DNA of 64,000 nucleotides from Megasphaera vaginalis (ex Bordigoni et al. 2020). Lineage in GTDB: Bacteria > Bacillota > Negativicutes > Veillonellales > Megasphaeraceae. Below the pieces are notes generated by a model. The model did not search any database, was not told the origin of the DNA, and saw only the letters and a program-made list of their open reading frames with translations. Each line of letters opens with the position of its first letter. Position 1 is the stretch's first letter. This document shows, in pieces, positions 36,320-44,965 of the stretch. The stretch covers positions 186,001-250,000 of the forward strand of contig NZ_OEQB01000001.1 in NCBI RefSeq assembly GCF_900240295.1, read 5' to 3'. The translations under genes were made by a program, and so were the position numbers.

Positions 36320-36952
36320 CTATCTGTCACTCAAGTAAAGACGATTCTTTTCCAGAATACCGTCCAGCATCAGATTGACTTCCAGCACATTGACAGTCTC
36401 TTCACCAAAGATACCAAAGAATCGTCCGTCGGTGCAGTTTTGGATAATCTCACGCACTTCATTTTCGGTCATATCATTTGCTTTTGCAATGCGGGTTACC
36501 TGATACTCCGCTGCTGCCGGGGAAATATGGGGATCAAGCCCACTGCCGGAACAGGTGACAAGATCCACCGGAACAGCTGTTTCATCCATTTCAGGATTTG
36601 CATTGCGGAGCTTTTCTACACGCTCTGCCACAAGCTGTGCATATTCCTGACTTGCCGGAGAGATGTTGGAGGGAGCGGCGTACATCAGTGCCTTTCCGTT
36701 TTCATCCGTATAGGTTGAAACATCAATATTTATAATGCGCCCCCACATATGGGCCTCATCTGTATATTGCTGCCCAAGTAATTCACAGCCATATTTTTTC
36801 CCGTTTACTTCAATGATACTTCCGTTGGCATTGTCCGGAAAAATTAGCTGAGCAATTACTGTGACAACACCCGTATAGACTACGCCGCACAGCAGCGTAA
36901 AGATTAAAAAAATCATACCTGCCTTTGGTAGTACACTTTTCATTGATTTCAT
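36320..36952 (-). CDS. kdpC: Potassium-transporting ATPase subunit KdpC
   Basis: Single-span subunit that stabilises the KdpFABC complex and aids ATP binding by KdpB. 210 residues. One N-terminal membrane helix (GMIFLIFTLLCGVVYTGVVT), then the family motifs GQQYTDEAHMWGR, VTCSGSGLDPHISPAAAEYQ and RFFGIFGEETVNVLEVN. I start at the ATG with AAGGGGG upstream; the longer frame overlaps the small gene before it. Confidence 0.95.
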   Translation of the reverse strand: MKSMKSVLPKAGMIFLIFTLLCGVVYTGVVTVIAQLIFPDNANGSIIEVNGKKYGCELLGQQYTDEAHMWGRIINIDVSTYTDENGKALMYAAPSNISPASQEYAQLVAERVEKLRNANPEMDETAVPVDLVTCSGSGLDPHISPAAAEYQVTRIAKANDMTENEVREIIQNCTDGRFFGIFGEETVNVLEVNLMLDGILEKNRLYLSDR

Positions 36953-36965
36953 AATATATACCCCC

Positions 36966-37109
36966 TTAACCGAAGATGGTGAGAAAAATTTTCTGAAGTA
37001 ATTCCGGTTCCCATATGGCGAAACGCAGTGTAATCGCACATAGGACGGCTAAGGTCATTCCAAGAATTCCTTCAAAATACGAGATTGTTTTCTTTGTTAT
37101 CGCATTCAT
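36966..37109 (-). CDS. 47-residue membrane protein between kdpB and kdpC
   Basis: An uninterrupted 47-codon gene fills the kdpB-kdpC gap, with 13 and 14 bases to its neighbours. It starts MNAITKKTISYFEGILGM, has one hydrophobic helix (MTLAVLCAITLRFAIW) and ends LLQKIFLTIFG. No such subunit exists in the Escherichia coli Kdp complex. The tight spacing and the clean frame suggest a real small accessory protein. The ribosome site is weak (AGGG about 10 bases upstream). Confidence 0.6.
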   Translation of the reverse strand: MNAITKKTISYFEGILGMTLAVLCAITLRFAIWEPELLQKIFLTIFG

Positions 37110-37123
37110 ATTTTACACCCTCA

Positions 37124-39193
37124 TTATACCAGACCAGTAAGCACAAGCAGAACATCAATCAGCTTCACAAAGATAAAGGGAGCTGCCAGACCGCCCAGAC
37201 CATAAATCAGCAGGTTCCGTGACAGCAGCTTTCCGGCGGAAACTTCACGGTATTTCACACCTTTCAGCGCCAATGGAATGAGCGCAATAATGATGAGTGC
37301 ATTATAAATAATCGCAGAGAGAACAGCACTTTGCGGGGAATGCAGCCCCATAATATTCAGAGCAGACAGGCCTGGATAAAGTCCCATAAACAGCGCTGGA
37401 ATAATGGCAAAGTATTTTGCCACATCGTTGGCAATAGAGAATGTAGTCAGGCTGCCTCGTGTCATCAAAAGCTGTTTGCCGATGCGCACAATGTCGATAA
37501 GCTTTGTGGGCGAAGAATCCAAATCCACCATGTTACCTGCTTCTTTTGCTGCCTGTGTGCCGCTGTTCATGGCAACTGCAACGTCTGCTTGTGCCAAAGC
37601 CGGGGCGTCGTTGGTGCCGTCGCCTGTCATGGCAACCAAATGACCCTTTGCCTGAAAATCGCGAATCATTGCCAGTTTTCCTTCCGGTGTTGCTTCCGCA
37701 AGGAAGTCATCCACACCGGCCTCGGCAGCAATGGCCGCAGCAGTAATTGGATTGTCGCCGGTGATCATAATGGTCTTGATGCCCATTTTTCGTAGATCTG
37801 CAAATTTCTCCTTCACGCCCTGCTTAATAATATCCTTCAGATAGATGACGCCGAGAATCTTGTGGTTCTTAGCTACAACCAGAGGTGTGCCGCCCTTGGA
37901 CGCAATAGACTTGACAACTCGATCACAGTCCGGAGAATGCATACCGCCTGCATGGGTTACATAACTTTGCATGGCGTCTGCTGCGCCTTTTCGGATTTCG
38001 TTGCCGTCAAAGTCGACGCCGCTCATACGGGTCACGGCAGTAAATGGGACAAAGTGCATATCCTTGTCCTGAAGGCTTCTGCCACGAATTCCAAACTCCT
38101 TCTTTGCCAGCACAACAACGCTTCTGCCCTCAGGGGTTTCATCTGCCAGAGAAGAAAGCTGAGCCGCGTCCGCCAGCTCCTGAATATCTACACCATCCAC
38201 CGGAATGAACTCCGATGCCTGTCGATTACCCAGAGTGATTGTTCCGGTTTTATCAAGCATCAGAATGTCTACATCACCAGCGGCTTCAATGGCACGTCCA
38301 CTCATGGCCAGAACATTTGCCTGGTTCAGTCGAGACATACCGGCAATACCAATGGCGGAAAGCAAGGCACCAATGGTAGTAGGCGCAAGGCACACCAACA
38401 GCGCTATCAGAGTTGGTACAGAGGTGGGATTCTCAATTCCCGCCAGCTTTGCAGAAAAAATGGAGTACGTATAGAGGGAGACTGTCACCAAAATGAAGAT
38501 GATGGACAAGGCTACCAGAAAAATCTGCAAAGCAATTTCGTTGGGCGTCTTTTTCCGGGCAGCACCTTCTACCATCGCAATCATCTTGTCCAGAAAGCTT
38601 TCTCCGGCTTCATTGGTCACTCTGACAACAATCCAGTCCGACAGTACAGTGGTGCCGCCGGTGACGGCACTGCGGTCGCCGCCTGCCTCACGAATTACAG
38701 GAGCGGATTCGCCAGTGATAGCGCTTTCATCCACAGATGCCGCACCTTCCACGACTTCGCCGTCTGCCGGAATCTGCTCTCCTGCTTTGACAATCACCAG
38801 TTCCCCCTTTTTCAGCAGGGCGGATGGAACCACGGTCACACTGTCTTTCTGCGATACAGAGTGAATTTTATGTGCGTCCACATCCTTACGGGATGCCCGT
38901 AGAGAATCTGCCTGTGCTTTGCCTCGGCCTTCTGCAATGGCCTCGGCAAAGTTGGCAAATAGCACGGTAAACCAAAGGATAACGGCAATCGCCAGTGTAT
39001 ATCCGCTTGGAGCGTCTTTTAACCCAAACAGGGACACCAGCCAAAGGATGCTGGTCAAAATCGCAGACACAAAAACCAGAAACATGACCGGGTTTTTTGC
39101 CTGTGTTTTCGGACTTAATTTTACAAAAGAATCTTTAACTGCCCTGCCGAGCATTTTCCGGTTGGCAAAAGCACTTTTCTGTTTTGTACTCAT
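37124..39193 (-). CDS. kdpB: Potassium-transporting P-type ATPase subunit KdpB
   Basis: ATP-hydrolysing subunit of the high-affinity potassium pump. 689 residues. Actuator motif ITGESAPV (about 155), phosphorylation site [13 protein letters not shown] (about 305), nucleotide-binding [11 protein letters not shown], hinge [21 protein letters not shown] (about 515), and seven membrane helices. AAAGGAGG precedes the ATG. It lies 15 bases after kdpA. Confidence 0.97.
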   Translation of the reverse strand: MSTKQKSAFANRKMLGRAVKDSFVKLSPKTQAKNPVMFLVFVSAILTSILWLVSLFGLKDAPSGYTLAIAVILWFTVLFANFAEAIAEGRGKAQADSLRASRKDVDAHKIHSVSQKDSVTVVPSALLKKGELVIVKAGEQIPADGEVVEGAASVDESAITGESAPVIREAGGDRSAVTGGTTVLSDWIVVRVTNEAGESFLDKMIAMVEGAARKKTPNEIALQIFLVALSIIFILVTVSLYTYSIFSAKLAGIENPTSVPTLIALLVCLAPTTIGALLSAIGIAGMSRLNQANVLAMSGRAIEAAGDVDILMLDKTGTITLGNRQASEFIPVDGVDIQELADAAQLSSLADETPEGRSVVVLAKKEFGIRGRSLQDKDMHFVPFTAVTRMSGVDFDGNEIRKGAADAMQSYVTHAGGMHSPDCDRVVKSIASKGGTPLVVAKNHKILGVIYLKDIIKQGVKEKFADLRKMGIKTIMITGDNPITAAAIAAEAGVDDFLAEATPEGKLAMIRDFQAKGHLVAMTGDGTNDAPALAQADVAVAMNSGTQAAKEAGNMVDLDSSPTKLIDIVRIGKQLLMTRGSLTTFSIANDVAKYFAIIPALFMGLYPGLSALNIMGLHSPQSAVLSAIIYNALIIIALIPLALKGVKYREVSAGKLLSRNLLIYGLGGLAAPFIFVKLIDVLLVLTGLV

Positions 39194-39208
39194 ATCTGTA
39201 AACCTCCT

Positions 39209-41023
39209 TTACGCAATGCTGCCAAAGAACTCAGCAAGTGGGCCAAGGGCAAGTGCCGGGAAGAAGCTCAGTGCACCGATCAGAAATACCACAACAATCA
39301 GCAGGAAAACAAACATTCCATTTGTGGTAGACAAGGTACCCGCAGTCGTGGCGATTTTCTTTTTCCCGGCCAGGCTACCTGCGATTGCAAGTGTGCCGAT
39401 GATGGGCAGGAACCGGGCAAAGAGCATCACCAGTCCCAGGCTTACATTTAGAAATACGGTATTCGCATTGAAACCGGCAAAGGCCGAGCCGTTATTGCCG
39501 CCACAGGATGAGTAGGCGTACAGCATTTCAGAGAAACCGTGGGCGCCGCTGTTATTCAGGCTATCCATGACAGAGGGTACTACAGCGGCAAGGCCACTGC
39601 CGACCAGAATTGCAATGGGCGTTGCAAGGCAAACCAGTACCGACCATTTCATCTCATAAGGCTCAATTTTCTTGCCAAGGAATTCCGGAGTACGGCCTAC
39701 CATCAGACCAGCAATAAACACCGCCAGAATGGCAAAGGCAAGCATACCGTAAAGGCCGCATCCCACGCCGCCGAAAATAACCTCACCAAGCTGCATCAGC
39801 AGCATAGTCACCATACCGCCAAGAGGCGTGTAGCTGTCATGCATGGAGTTTACAGAGCCGTTGGAGGCTGCTGTGGTGAAGGCTGCCCAGGTAGAGGATG
39901 CCGCAATGCCGAAGCGGGTCTCCTTGCCTTCCATATTGCCGCCAGCCTGTTCTATCATAGAGGTATTGACTGTACCATTTTGTGCAAACTGAGATGTACC
40001 GACCTGCTCACTGACAGCGATGCAACCCAAGGCAACAACCAGACAGAGGAACATTGCCATAAAGATTGCGATACCTTGCTTCTTGTTCTTTACCGCAGAG
40101 CCGAATGTGAAGCAGAGTGCCGCCGGAATCAGAAGAATGGAAATCATTTCAATCAGATTGGTAAAGGCATTGGGGTTTTCCAAAGGATGTGCAGAGTTGA
40201 CGCCCATGTAGCCGCCGCCGTTGGTGCCGGTCTGCTTGATTGCGACCTGACTGGCTGCAGGACCCATTGGTACGAACTGCTCGGTGACGATCTGTGCATC
40301 CGAAAAGATTTCGCCATCTACAGTGACGGTTGCGGTGTCTAAGTCAATTACTGCATCCTTAAGGATTTCACCTTCTGCACTGACAGCAATCGGTTCTACA
40401 AGAGATACGGTTTCTGAAATTTTCAGATTCTGGATTACACCGCCGCCTACCAGCAACAGAGAAATGACCAGATTCAGTGGGAGCAGGATGTGAACCACAA
40501 TGCGGGTCAAGTCCACCCAAAAGCTCCCTAACCCGGTGGATTTCACCTTGATAAAGCCACGGATCAAAGCAAACAGAACGGCGATACCTGTGGCTGCGGA
40601 AACAAAGTTCTGAACAGTCAGACCTAAAGCCTGGGTGAGATAACTCAATGTAGATTCACCGGAATATGCCTGCCAGTTTGTATTGGTAATGAAACTTGCA
40701 GAAGTATTAAATGCCAAATCCCATTTCACACCGGAAAGATGCTGCGGGTTTCCGGGAAGAACGCCCTGTAAAAGTTGGAGCAGGAACAGAAAAACAAGTC
40801 CAACACCGGAAAAAACCAATACGCTTACCGCATATTTTTTCCATGTCATCTGTTCTGCTTTATCTACACGCATAATCCTGTAAACAAGGTTTTCACACGG
40901 TGTCAGAATTTTGGACAAAAAAGTTTTCTCGCCATTCATAACTTTGCTTATGTATGCGCCCAACGGAATTGCCAAAACAATCAGAATGGCAAGGTATAAA
41001 ACATACTGAATTATGGTGCTCAT
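39209..41023 (-). CDS. kdpA: Potassium-transporting ATPase channel subunit KdpA
   Basis: Channel-like subunit that binds and translocates potassium. 604 residues, slightly longer than the usual about 560. Ten or so membrane helices with the selectivity-filter repeats: NTSASFITNTNWQAYSGE (about 110), TNGGGYMGVNSAHPLENP (about 245), TTAASNGSVNSMHDS (about 380) and SSCGGNNGSAFAGF (about 500). An insertion around residues 180-235 may account for the extra length. Its ATG overlaps the kdpF stop. Confidence 0.96.
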   Translation of the reverse strand: MSTIIQYVLYLAILIVLAIPLGAYISKVMNGEKTFLSKILTPCENLVYRIMRVDKAEQMTWKKYAVSVLVFSGVGLVFLFLLQLLQGVLPGNPQHLSGVKWDLAFNTSASFITNTNWQAYSGESTLSYLTQALGLTVQNFVSAATGIAVLFALIRGFIKVKSTGLGSFWVDLTRIVVHILLPLNLVISLLLVGGGVIQNLKISETVSLVEPIAVSAEGEILKDAVIDLDTATVTVDGEIFSDAQIVTEQFVPMGPAASQVAIKQTGTNGGGYMGVNSAHPLENPNAFTNLIEMISILLIPAALCFTFGSAVKNKKQGIAIFMAMFLCLVVALGCIAVSEQVGTSQFAQNGTVNTSMIEQAGGNMEGKETRFGIAASSTWAAFTTAASNGSVNSMHDSYTPLGGMVTMLLMQLGEVIFGGVGCGLYGMLAFAILAVFIAGLMVGRTPEFLGKKIEPYEMKWSVLVCLATPIAILVGSGLAAVVPSVMDSLNNSGAHGFSEMLYAYSSCGGNNGSAFAGFNANTVFLNVSLGLVMLFARFLPIIGTLAIAGSLAGKKKIATTAGTLSTTNGMFVFLLIVVVFLIGALSFFPALALGPLAEFFGSIA

Positions 41024-41121
41024 GCCTGCTCATCTCCCTTCATTAAAATATAGACATACCACAGCAGCATTGCTGCCGCACATACACCTATGAGTGCAAT
41101 TAGTATTTGCATAAGATTCAT
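41020..41121 (-). CDS. kdpF: KdpF-like small subunit
   Basis: A 33-residue single-helix protein (MNLMQILIALIGVCAAAMLL, then WYVYILMKGDEQA) directly before kdpA. Its TGA overlaps the kdpA ATG (ATGA). AAGGAGG lies 4 bases before its start. Position, size and topology match KdpF, which stabilises the complex; the sequence itself is too short for certainty. Confidence 0.8.
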   Translation of the reverse strand: MNLMQILIALIGVCAAAMLLWYVYILMKGDEQA

Positions 41122-41131
41122 CCTCCTTTTT

Positions 41132-41148
41132 TGATACTCCAAGTATCA
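41132..41148. promoter_or_regulatory. Palindrome upstream of kdpF
   Basis: TGATACTCCAAGTATCA is a perfect 7-bp inverted repeat with a 3-base centre, 11 bases before kdpF. It could be an operator, possibly for KdpE; no proof. Confidence 0.4.
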
Positions 41149-41210
41149 TAAAGCCTTTCATCTAAAAGTGGCATTAGTCATCTTTTGTGGATATAAAGAT
41201 AAAATAAAGA

Positions 41211-41402
41211 TTATAACCAACCTAAAATATATGTCATCGGAAAGGCGATAACGATTGTACTGATACAGACACACGCCAAAACCAGTAATGGCATTCCAAC
41301 AAAGATGGAGATGAAGCCAAGTAGCGGATGATGCCAAATAAAGTGTTTCGCTTTTGCGTCAAATCTCTGTTCAAATCTTCTCGCTGCATTTATAATGCTC
41401 AT
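41211..41402 (-). CDS. 63-residue membrane protein upstream of kdp
   Basis: Small protein on the kdp strand, 89 bases before kdpF. A basic amphipathic N-terminus (NAARRFEQRFDAKAKHF) is followed by one long hydrophobic region (LLGFISIFVGMPLLVLACVC and on to the end), which could be two tight helices. AGGTGA lies before the ATG. I do not recognise the family. Its place suggests a role linked to Kdp, but it could be unrelated. Confidence 0.55.
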   Translation of the reverse strand: MSIINAARRFEQRFDAKAKHFIWHHPLLGFISIFVGMPLLVLACVCISTIVIAFPMTYILGWL

Positions 41403-41513
41403 AATTGTTCACCTCATTTCTTTCTTGCAAAGTCATAATGCCACTAAAAGTATTAAGAGGGAAAAAGTGTCCTGCAATCGAAGCTAAGATTGTATAAGTT
41501 TTTACAACTTATC

Positions 41514-41612
41514 ATCTTTAAATAAAAAAGATCGGAATATAATGTTCCGATCTTTTTACCGTTCAATCCTTTACTTGTGTTTTTTACGATTTGTAAATTC
41601 GTATTTATATTT
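41514..41612 (-). mobile_element. IS end remnant, second copy
   Basis: About 99 bases matching the transposase 3' end and hairpin at 31567-31665 in the same orientation, with a one-base gap and a few substitutions. Only the C-terminal end of the transposase remains here. Confidence 0.8.
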
Positions 41613-41682
41613 TAATGTGTTATAAATTCTTTTTCTAAATATTTTTCCAATATATTTAAGTCTTTATACTCCATAGTGGTTT

Positions 41683-41937
41683 TTATTTGAAACAATTGTT
41701 CATCGGAAAAAAATTTGGATGTTGGTTAATTAAAAAAGCAAGATCATAAAAGTCGCGAATCTTTTCTACTTTTGGCAAAGATCCTTTCGCATCGAGGGCT
41801 ATATCTTCTGAAAAGCGATCTAATTTATGAAAAAACATTAATGCAGTTTCCCCTTCCATCAGATGAGCAAATGAAGACCTTTTTGCAAAAGAAAAAAGAG
41901 ATTGAATATCGAACCTCTGCAATTCCTCGTTCTGCAC
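41683..41937 (-). pseudogene. AbiEii-like toxin remnant
   Basis: The peptide contains EGETALMFFHKLDRFSEDIA, close to the KGGTALxxxxxLxRFSEDIDL motif of AbiEii nucleotidyltransferase toxins. It then jumps to KIRDFYDLAFLIN, like the C-terminal part of the same family. So the middle is deleted. Bases 41613-41682 hold further degenerate frame. No antitoxin gene is seen. The toxin is not functional. Confidence 0.6.
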
Positions 41938-42337
41938 TTAAAATAAATGATATAAAAATTAATCCATATGAATTTTTACAAAAAAACTGAGTAATCCAAA
42001 TTCATCGAAAAACTTTGGTTCCAGCATATAAAATGCCGAAGAAACTTTTTTTCATTTACTCATAGTTACCTTTCTTTGCTTGCCGCTTTTTATTTTTAGT
42101 TGGCAGTTTTTTTATTTTCATCAGTTAAAAAAGAAAAACGGTCTTTTTTCTTTAACTTTTTTAAATAACTTTTTAAAACCTTTTTAGGGTCCCGCGAAGC
42201 CTTGCAGGGCAAGGGATTCCAGACACAAATGTCCCCAAATATATTGCTAATGTCCCCAAATATATTCCCCTTACAATATTGACAAGGGGACATTACGGTG
42301 ATTCTAATAATAGAACGACTTTTAGACAAGCATTAAA
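41938..42337. other. Gene-poor stretch with TGTCCCC repeats
   Basis: No convincing gene; a minus-strand frame ending KKVLKSYLKKLKKKDRFSFL at 42096-42190 may be the tail of a lost one. An 18-bp unit AATGTCCCCAAATATATT occurs at 42228-42245 and 42249-42266, and GGGGACATT follows inverted at 42286-42294. These look like the end of a mobile element, not a CRISPR. Confidence 0.45.
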
Positions 42338-42373
42338 TAAAAACAGCCCTGATTTTATCGGGGCTGTTTTCTT
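42338..42373 (-). terminator. Terminator after the HNH fragment
   Basis: Stem AACAGCCC/GGGCTGTT with TTTTTATTT following on the minus strand, close to the HNH stop. Confidence 0.8.
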
Positions 42374-42378
42374 ATGTA

Positions 42379-42606
42379 TTAATGGTTGGATTTCTTTAGG
42401 TTGCACTTCGTACAAAGCATTTGGCAATTCTCCGGCACCGTCCGGCCACCTTTGCTCCACGGCTTAATATGATCGCCGTGCATCTCGGAGTATTCAAATT
42501 CTTCGCCGCATCCGGCGCATTTGTGCTCCTGCCGCTCATACGCTTCTTGTTTTTCTCGTTCGTTAAATGCCCTTATGGATAACTCTGTTTCCTTACCGGT
42601 CAGCAA
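42379..42606 (-). pseudogene. HNH nuclease C-terminal fragment
   Basis: 75 residues with a complete HNH core: HKCAGCGEEFEYSEMHGDHI, then PWSKGGRTVPENCQMLCTKC and NLKK. Two CxxC pairs would bind zinc. The segment before it (ELSIRAFNEREKQEAYERQ) is what is usually found inside longer DUF262-HNH proteins, so this is probably the surviving end of one. It could still be a free-standing small HNH protein; it has an ATG but no good ribosome site. Confidence 0.65.
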
Positions 42607-42658
42607 ATAAGGATATATTCCTGCTTTTCTTGTAACATCTCACCCTACGCAAAACGCC

Positions 42659-43159
42659 TTGGTCATACCGATTGATAATTTCGGATTTATCCTACGATAT
42701 CTAACCCCAATAGATTCGCAAAGTCCAAAGTACAAACGATCACTCGGTTTAAGTCAATGTTTGCACACCCATAATATGGATCCCCATTTGCCAATAATAG
42801 TAACCGAGGGTGAAATCGATGCCCTATCCTTAATCCAAGTTGGTTATCCCAATGTTTGGGCGATTGGAGGTGCTCAAAAATTAGATAAGTGGCTAAAAGA
42901 AATTTATAAAATAAACCCCAAAATCATCTTAGCGTTAGATACAGATGACGCAGGTATAAACGCTAAGATGGCTGCTTTCAATTATTGTGACATTGAAAAA
43001 TGGAAACGGCCTTTAGACTTTTGGAGCTTTTGCATCTCCCCCGCCACGGTAAAAGTAAAAGATATAAATGATCTTTTGGTTACCGCTCCCAACGCACTGA
43101 AGGAAGCCATAAACAATATTAAAAATAAATTCGGAGGTCAATATGAGAAAAATAAGTGA
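42659..43159 (+). pseudogene. TOPRIM-domain primase fragment
   Basis: 166 residues with a TOPRIM fold: LPIIVTEGEIDALSLIQVGY carries the catalytic glutamate and ILALDTDDAGINAKMA the DxD pair. The zinc-finger and N-terminal parts of a phage or plasmid primase are missing. It is probably the tail of the replication protein of the element that integrated here. Immediately upstream sequence (42607-42658) is not coding. Confidence 0.65.
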
Positions 43160-43349
43160 TTTGGCACTGAAAGAAAGAATAGAAAAAAAGAAAAGCAGAG
43201 TTGGATGTACTCCTTGCTTTAGAGCAAGAGCTAATCTAAGCCCGTAAAAGCAAGATTGGCGAGTTTTTAGAAAACATGTATGGGCTAACAACTATTCCCG
43301 AGCTGGAAAAGTTATTCGCCCAACTTTTAAATGGAAAGGAGAATAAAGC
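43160..43349 (+). other. Remnants of small element genes before the integrase
   Basis: Two short broken frames: MRKISDLALKERIEKKKSRV (from 43143), and a second ending YGLTTIPELEKLFAQLLNGK (to about 43347). Both are typical in size of genes upstream of an integrase, and both are interrupted. I do not recognise them. Confidence 0.35.
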
Positions 43350-44554
43350 ATGGCGCGTGGTAATGGCTAAGGATCTATTCGTTATTTAGCTGCTAGTAAT
43401 CGTTACCAGTACCGAATTTCTTACAAAGATAAAGACGGAAACACTCGCAGAAAATCGTTCTATGCCTCGAAAGCAGCCGACGCGCGAAAAAAAGGTCGTG
43501 AATGGCTAAGCTTTTACGAAAGCTCAAATAAAAGTGCCGATATCAATCCCATGCTGGATGATTGGATCCGGATATGGCTGGATGTTTACATGAAAAACTC
43601 GGTAAGGCCTTCCACTCTGGAAAAATATGCATGTTGTTTAGATCCGGTTGGCAAAGCGTTTAAAGGAATCCGCCTTAATAAGCTAAATCCCACTGCACTA
43701 CAACAGTTTTTCCAGCAACAATTATTTAGCGGTGGTCGCAAAAAAACAAGGTTTAGCACCTGTAACAGTGCGTAATCAAAGACGCTATTTGACATCTTGT
43801 ATTGATATGGCGATAAAATTAGGACTTACTAACTCAAATCCTGCAAAGCTTACTATGCTCCAAAGGTAGAAAAGAAAGAAATCCATCCCTTATCGGAGTT
43901 AGAAGTCCAAAGACTTTTGGATGTTGCGAAAGACCAAGTAGAGAAGGCTAAAGCTTCTACTAACATAGGAGATTGGATGGGTGCCGCCGATCTCTACATA
44001 GGCGTTATGATTGCTGTTTATACAGGAATGCGTCTTGGTGAAATCATGGCATTGAAATGGGGAGATTTTAATGTTCACACATCGTTTCTATCTGTGCAAA
44101 GATCTAAATCAGATGAAAAGGTCAATCCATAACAAGCCCTAAAACAGGAAACGGACGAAAAATACAAATTGGGGCTAACTTAGTTCATGCATTAAAGCAA
44201 CACAAAAAAATACAACTCTCATACAGAGAAAATGTAGGAAATCTTTATGAGAATTGTGATTGGATCATAGGCGGTCTATTCGGACACGGCTATAACAAAA
44301 GACACTACAGTTCAAGAAAGTTCCAAAAGCTTTTAAAAGATGCCAAAATCATGCGTCATATTCGCTTTCATGACCTAAGGCATACTCATGCAACACTACT
44401 ATTATTAGCCGGAATAAACCCCAAAATCGTTCAAGAAAGGTTAGGTCATGCCAGTATTGACATGACCTTAGACACCTATTCACATTTAACACTGGCAAAT
44501 CAAGGTGTTGCCGTAACTGCGCTTGATTCGATTATCGCTCCAAGCGATACTTGA
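43350..44554 (+). pseudogene. Tyrosine integrase of island A, inactivated
   Basis: A full-length phage-type integrase of about 390 codons can be followed in pieces. The N-terminal part RYLAASNRYQYRISYKDKDG is an AP2-like arm-binding domain. The SAM-like core is DWIRIWLDVYMKNSVRPSTL. The catalytic domain has GMRLGEIMALKW (first Arg), FHDLRHTHATLL (H-x-x-R) and LGHASIDMTLDTYSHLT (His/Tyr). A TAA at codon 7 (43368-43370) and frame changes near 43740, 43860 and 44130 break it. It lies 130 bases from the tRNA-Arg attachment site, as expected for the island's own integrase. Confidence 0.9.
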
Positions 44555-44617
44555 AAAATGATTTTTAAGAAGAAAAGGCTTCATATGTGCGTATCTTTTC
44601 CAATAATCCAAATCCAA

Positions 44618-44639
44618 TTGGGCTCAAATTGGGCTCAAA
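44618..44639. repeat. Pair of TTGGGCTCAA boxes at right island end
   Basis: Two tandem TTGGGCTCAA boxes sharing the arrangement of 19069-19090 (spacer one base shorter), 46 bases inside the right attachment site. Candidate integrase arm sites. Confidence 0.65.
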
Positions 44640-44645
44640 CATGAA

Positions 44646-44682
44646 AAAAAGGCTTCTCGAATTTTCGAGAGGCCTTTATTAT
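44646..44682 (-). terminator. Island-borne terminator for tRNA-Arg
   Basis: Hairpin AAAGGC..CTCGAA/TTCGAG..GCCTTT followed on the minus strand by seven T. It replaces the original terminator displaced to 18846-18887 by integration. Confidence 0.85.
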
Positions 44683-44684
44683 TC

Positions 44685-44728
44685 TGGTGCGCCTAGCAGG
44701 AATCGAACCTGCGCACCCGGTTCCGGAG
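44685..44728. repeat. Right attachment site of island A
   Basis: The 3' 44 bases of tRNA-Arg, repeated at 18889-18932 with one mismatch. Confidence 0.93.
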
Positions 44729-44759
44729 ACCGGTGCTCTATCCCCTGAGCTATAGGCGC
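44685..44759 (-). tRNA. tRNA-Arg (anticodon CCG)
   Basis: Complete cloverleaf on the minus strand: acceptor GCGCCTA/TAGGCGC, D-arm GCTCAGGGGATAGAGC, anticodon stem CCGGT/ACCGG with loop CTCCGGA (anticodon CCG, reading CGG), T-arm with GGTTCGATTCC, and encoded CCA. It is the integration target of island A, which regenerates its 3' end. Confidence 0.96.
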
Positions 44760-44780
44760 ATGCATAATTCGTACTTAATG

Positions 44781-44809
44781 ATGATACCATGAAATTGCCA
44801 TGATTTCAA
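44781..44809 (-). promoter_or_regulatory. Promoter of tRNA-Arg
   Basis: TTGAAA and TATCAT with a 17-base spacer on the minus strand, 22 bases before the tRNA. Confidence 0.75.
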
Positions 44810-44965
44810 GAATTTTTTATCGCCCTTGCCGGCATGGCGGAATCAACGATTCGTCTTTGCGATCTCGACAGCGAGATGAAGTCAACAGTCCCATGATGCA
44901 AGCCGCATTTTCGACAACTTTCATTGATTGCAATCGAACAGCTGGCCGCAAGGCGGGAAGACCGT

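Noticed and set aside
31571-41612. kdp region as an intact composite transposon
   Set aside because: Neither IS copy has a full transposase or recognisable paired ends, so only a remnant can be claimed.
42228-42294. Possible CRISPR repeats
   Set aside because: Only two direct units with a 3-base gap and no spacers; no cas genes in the window.
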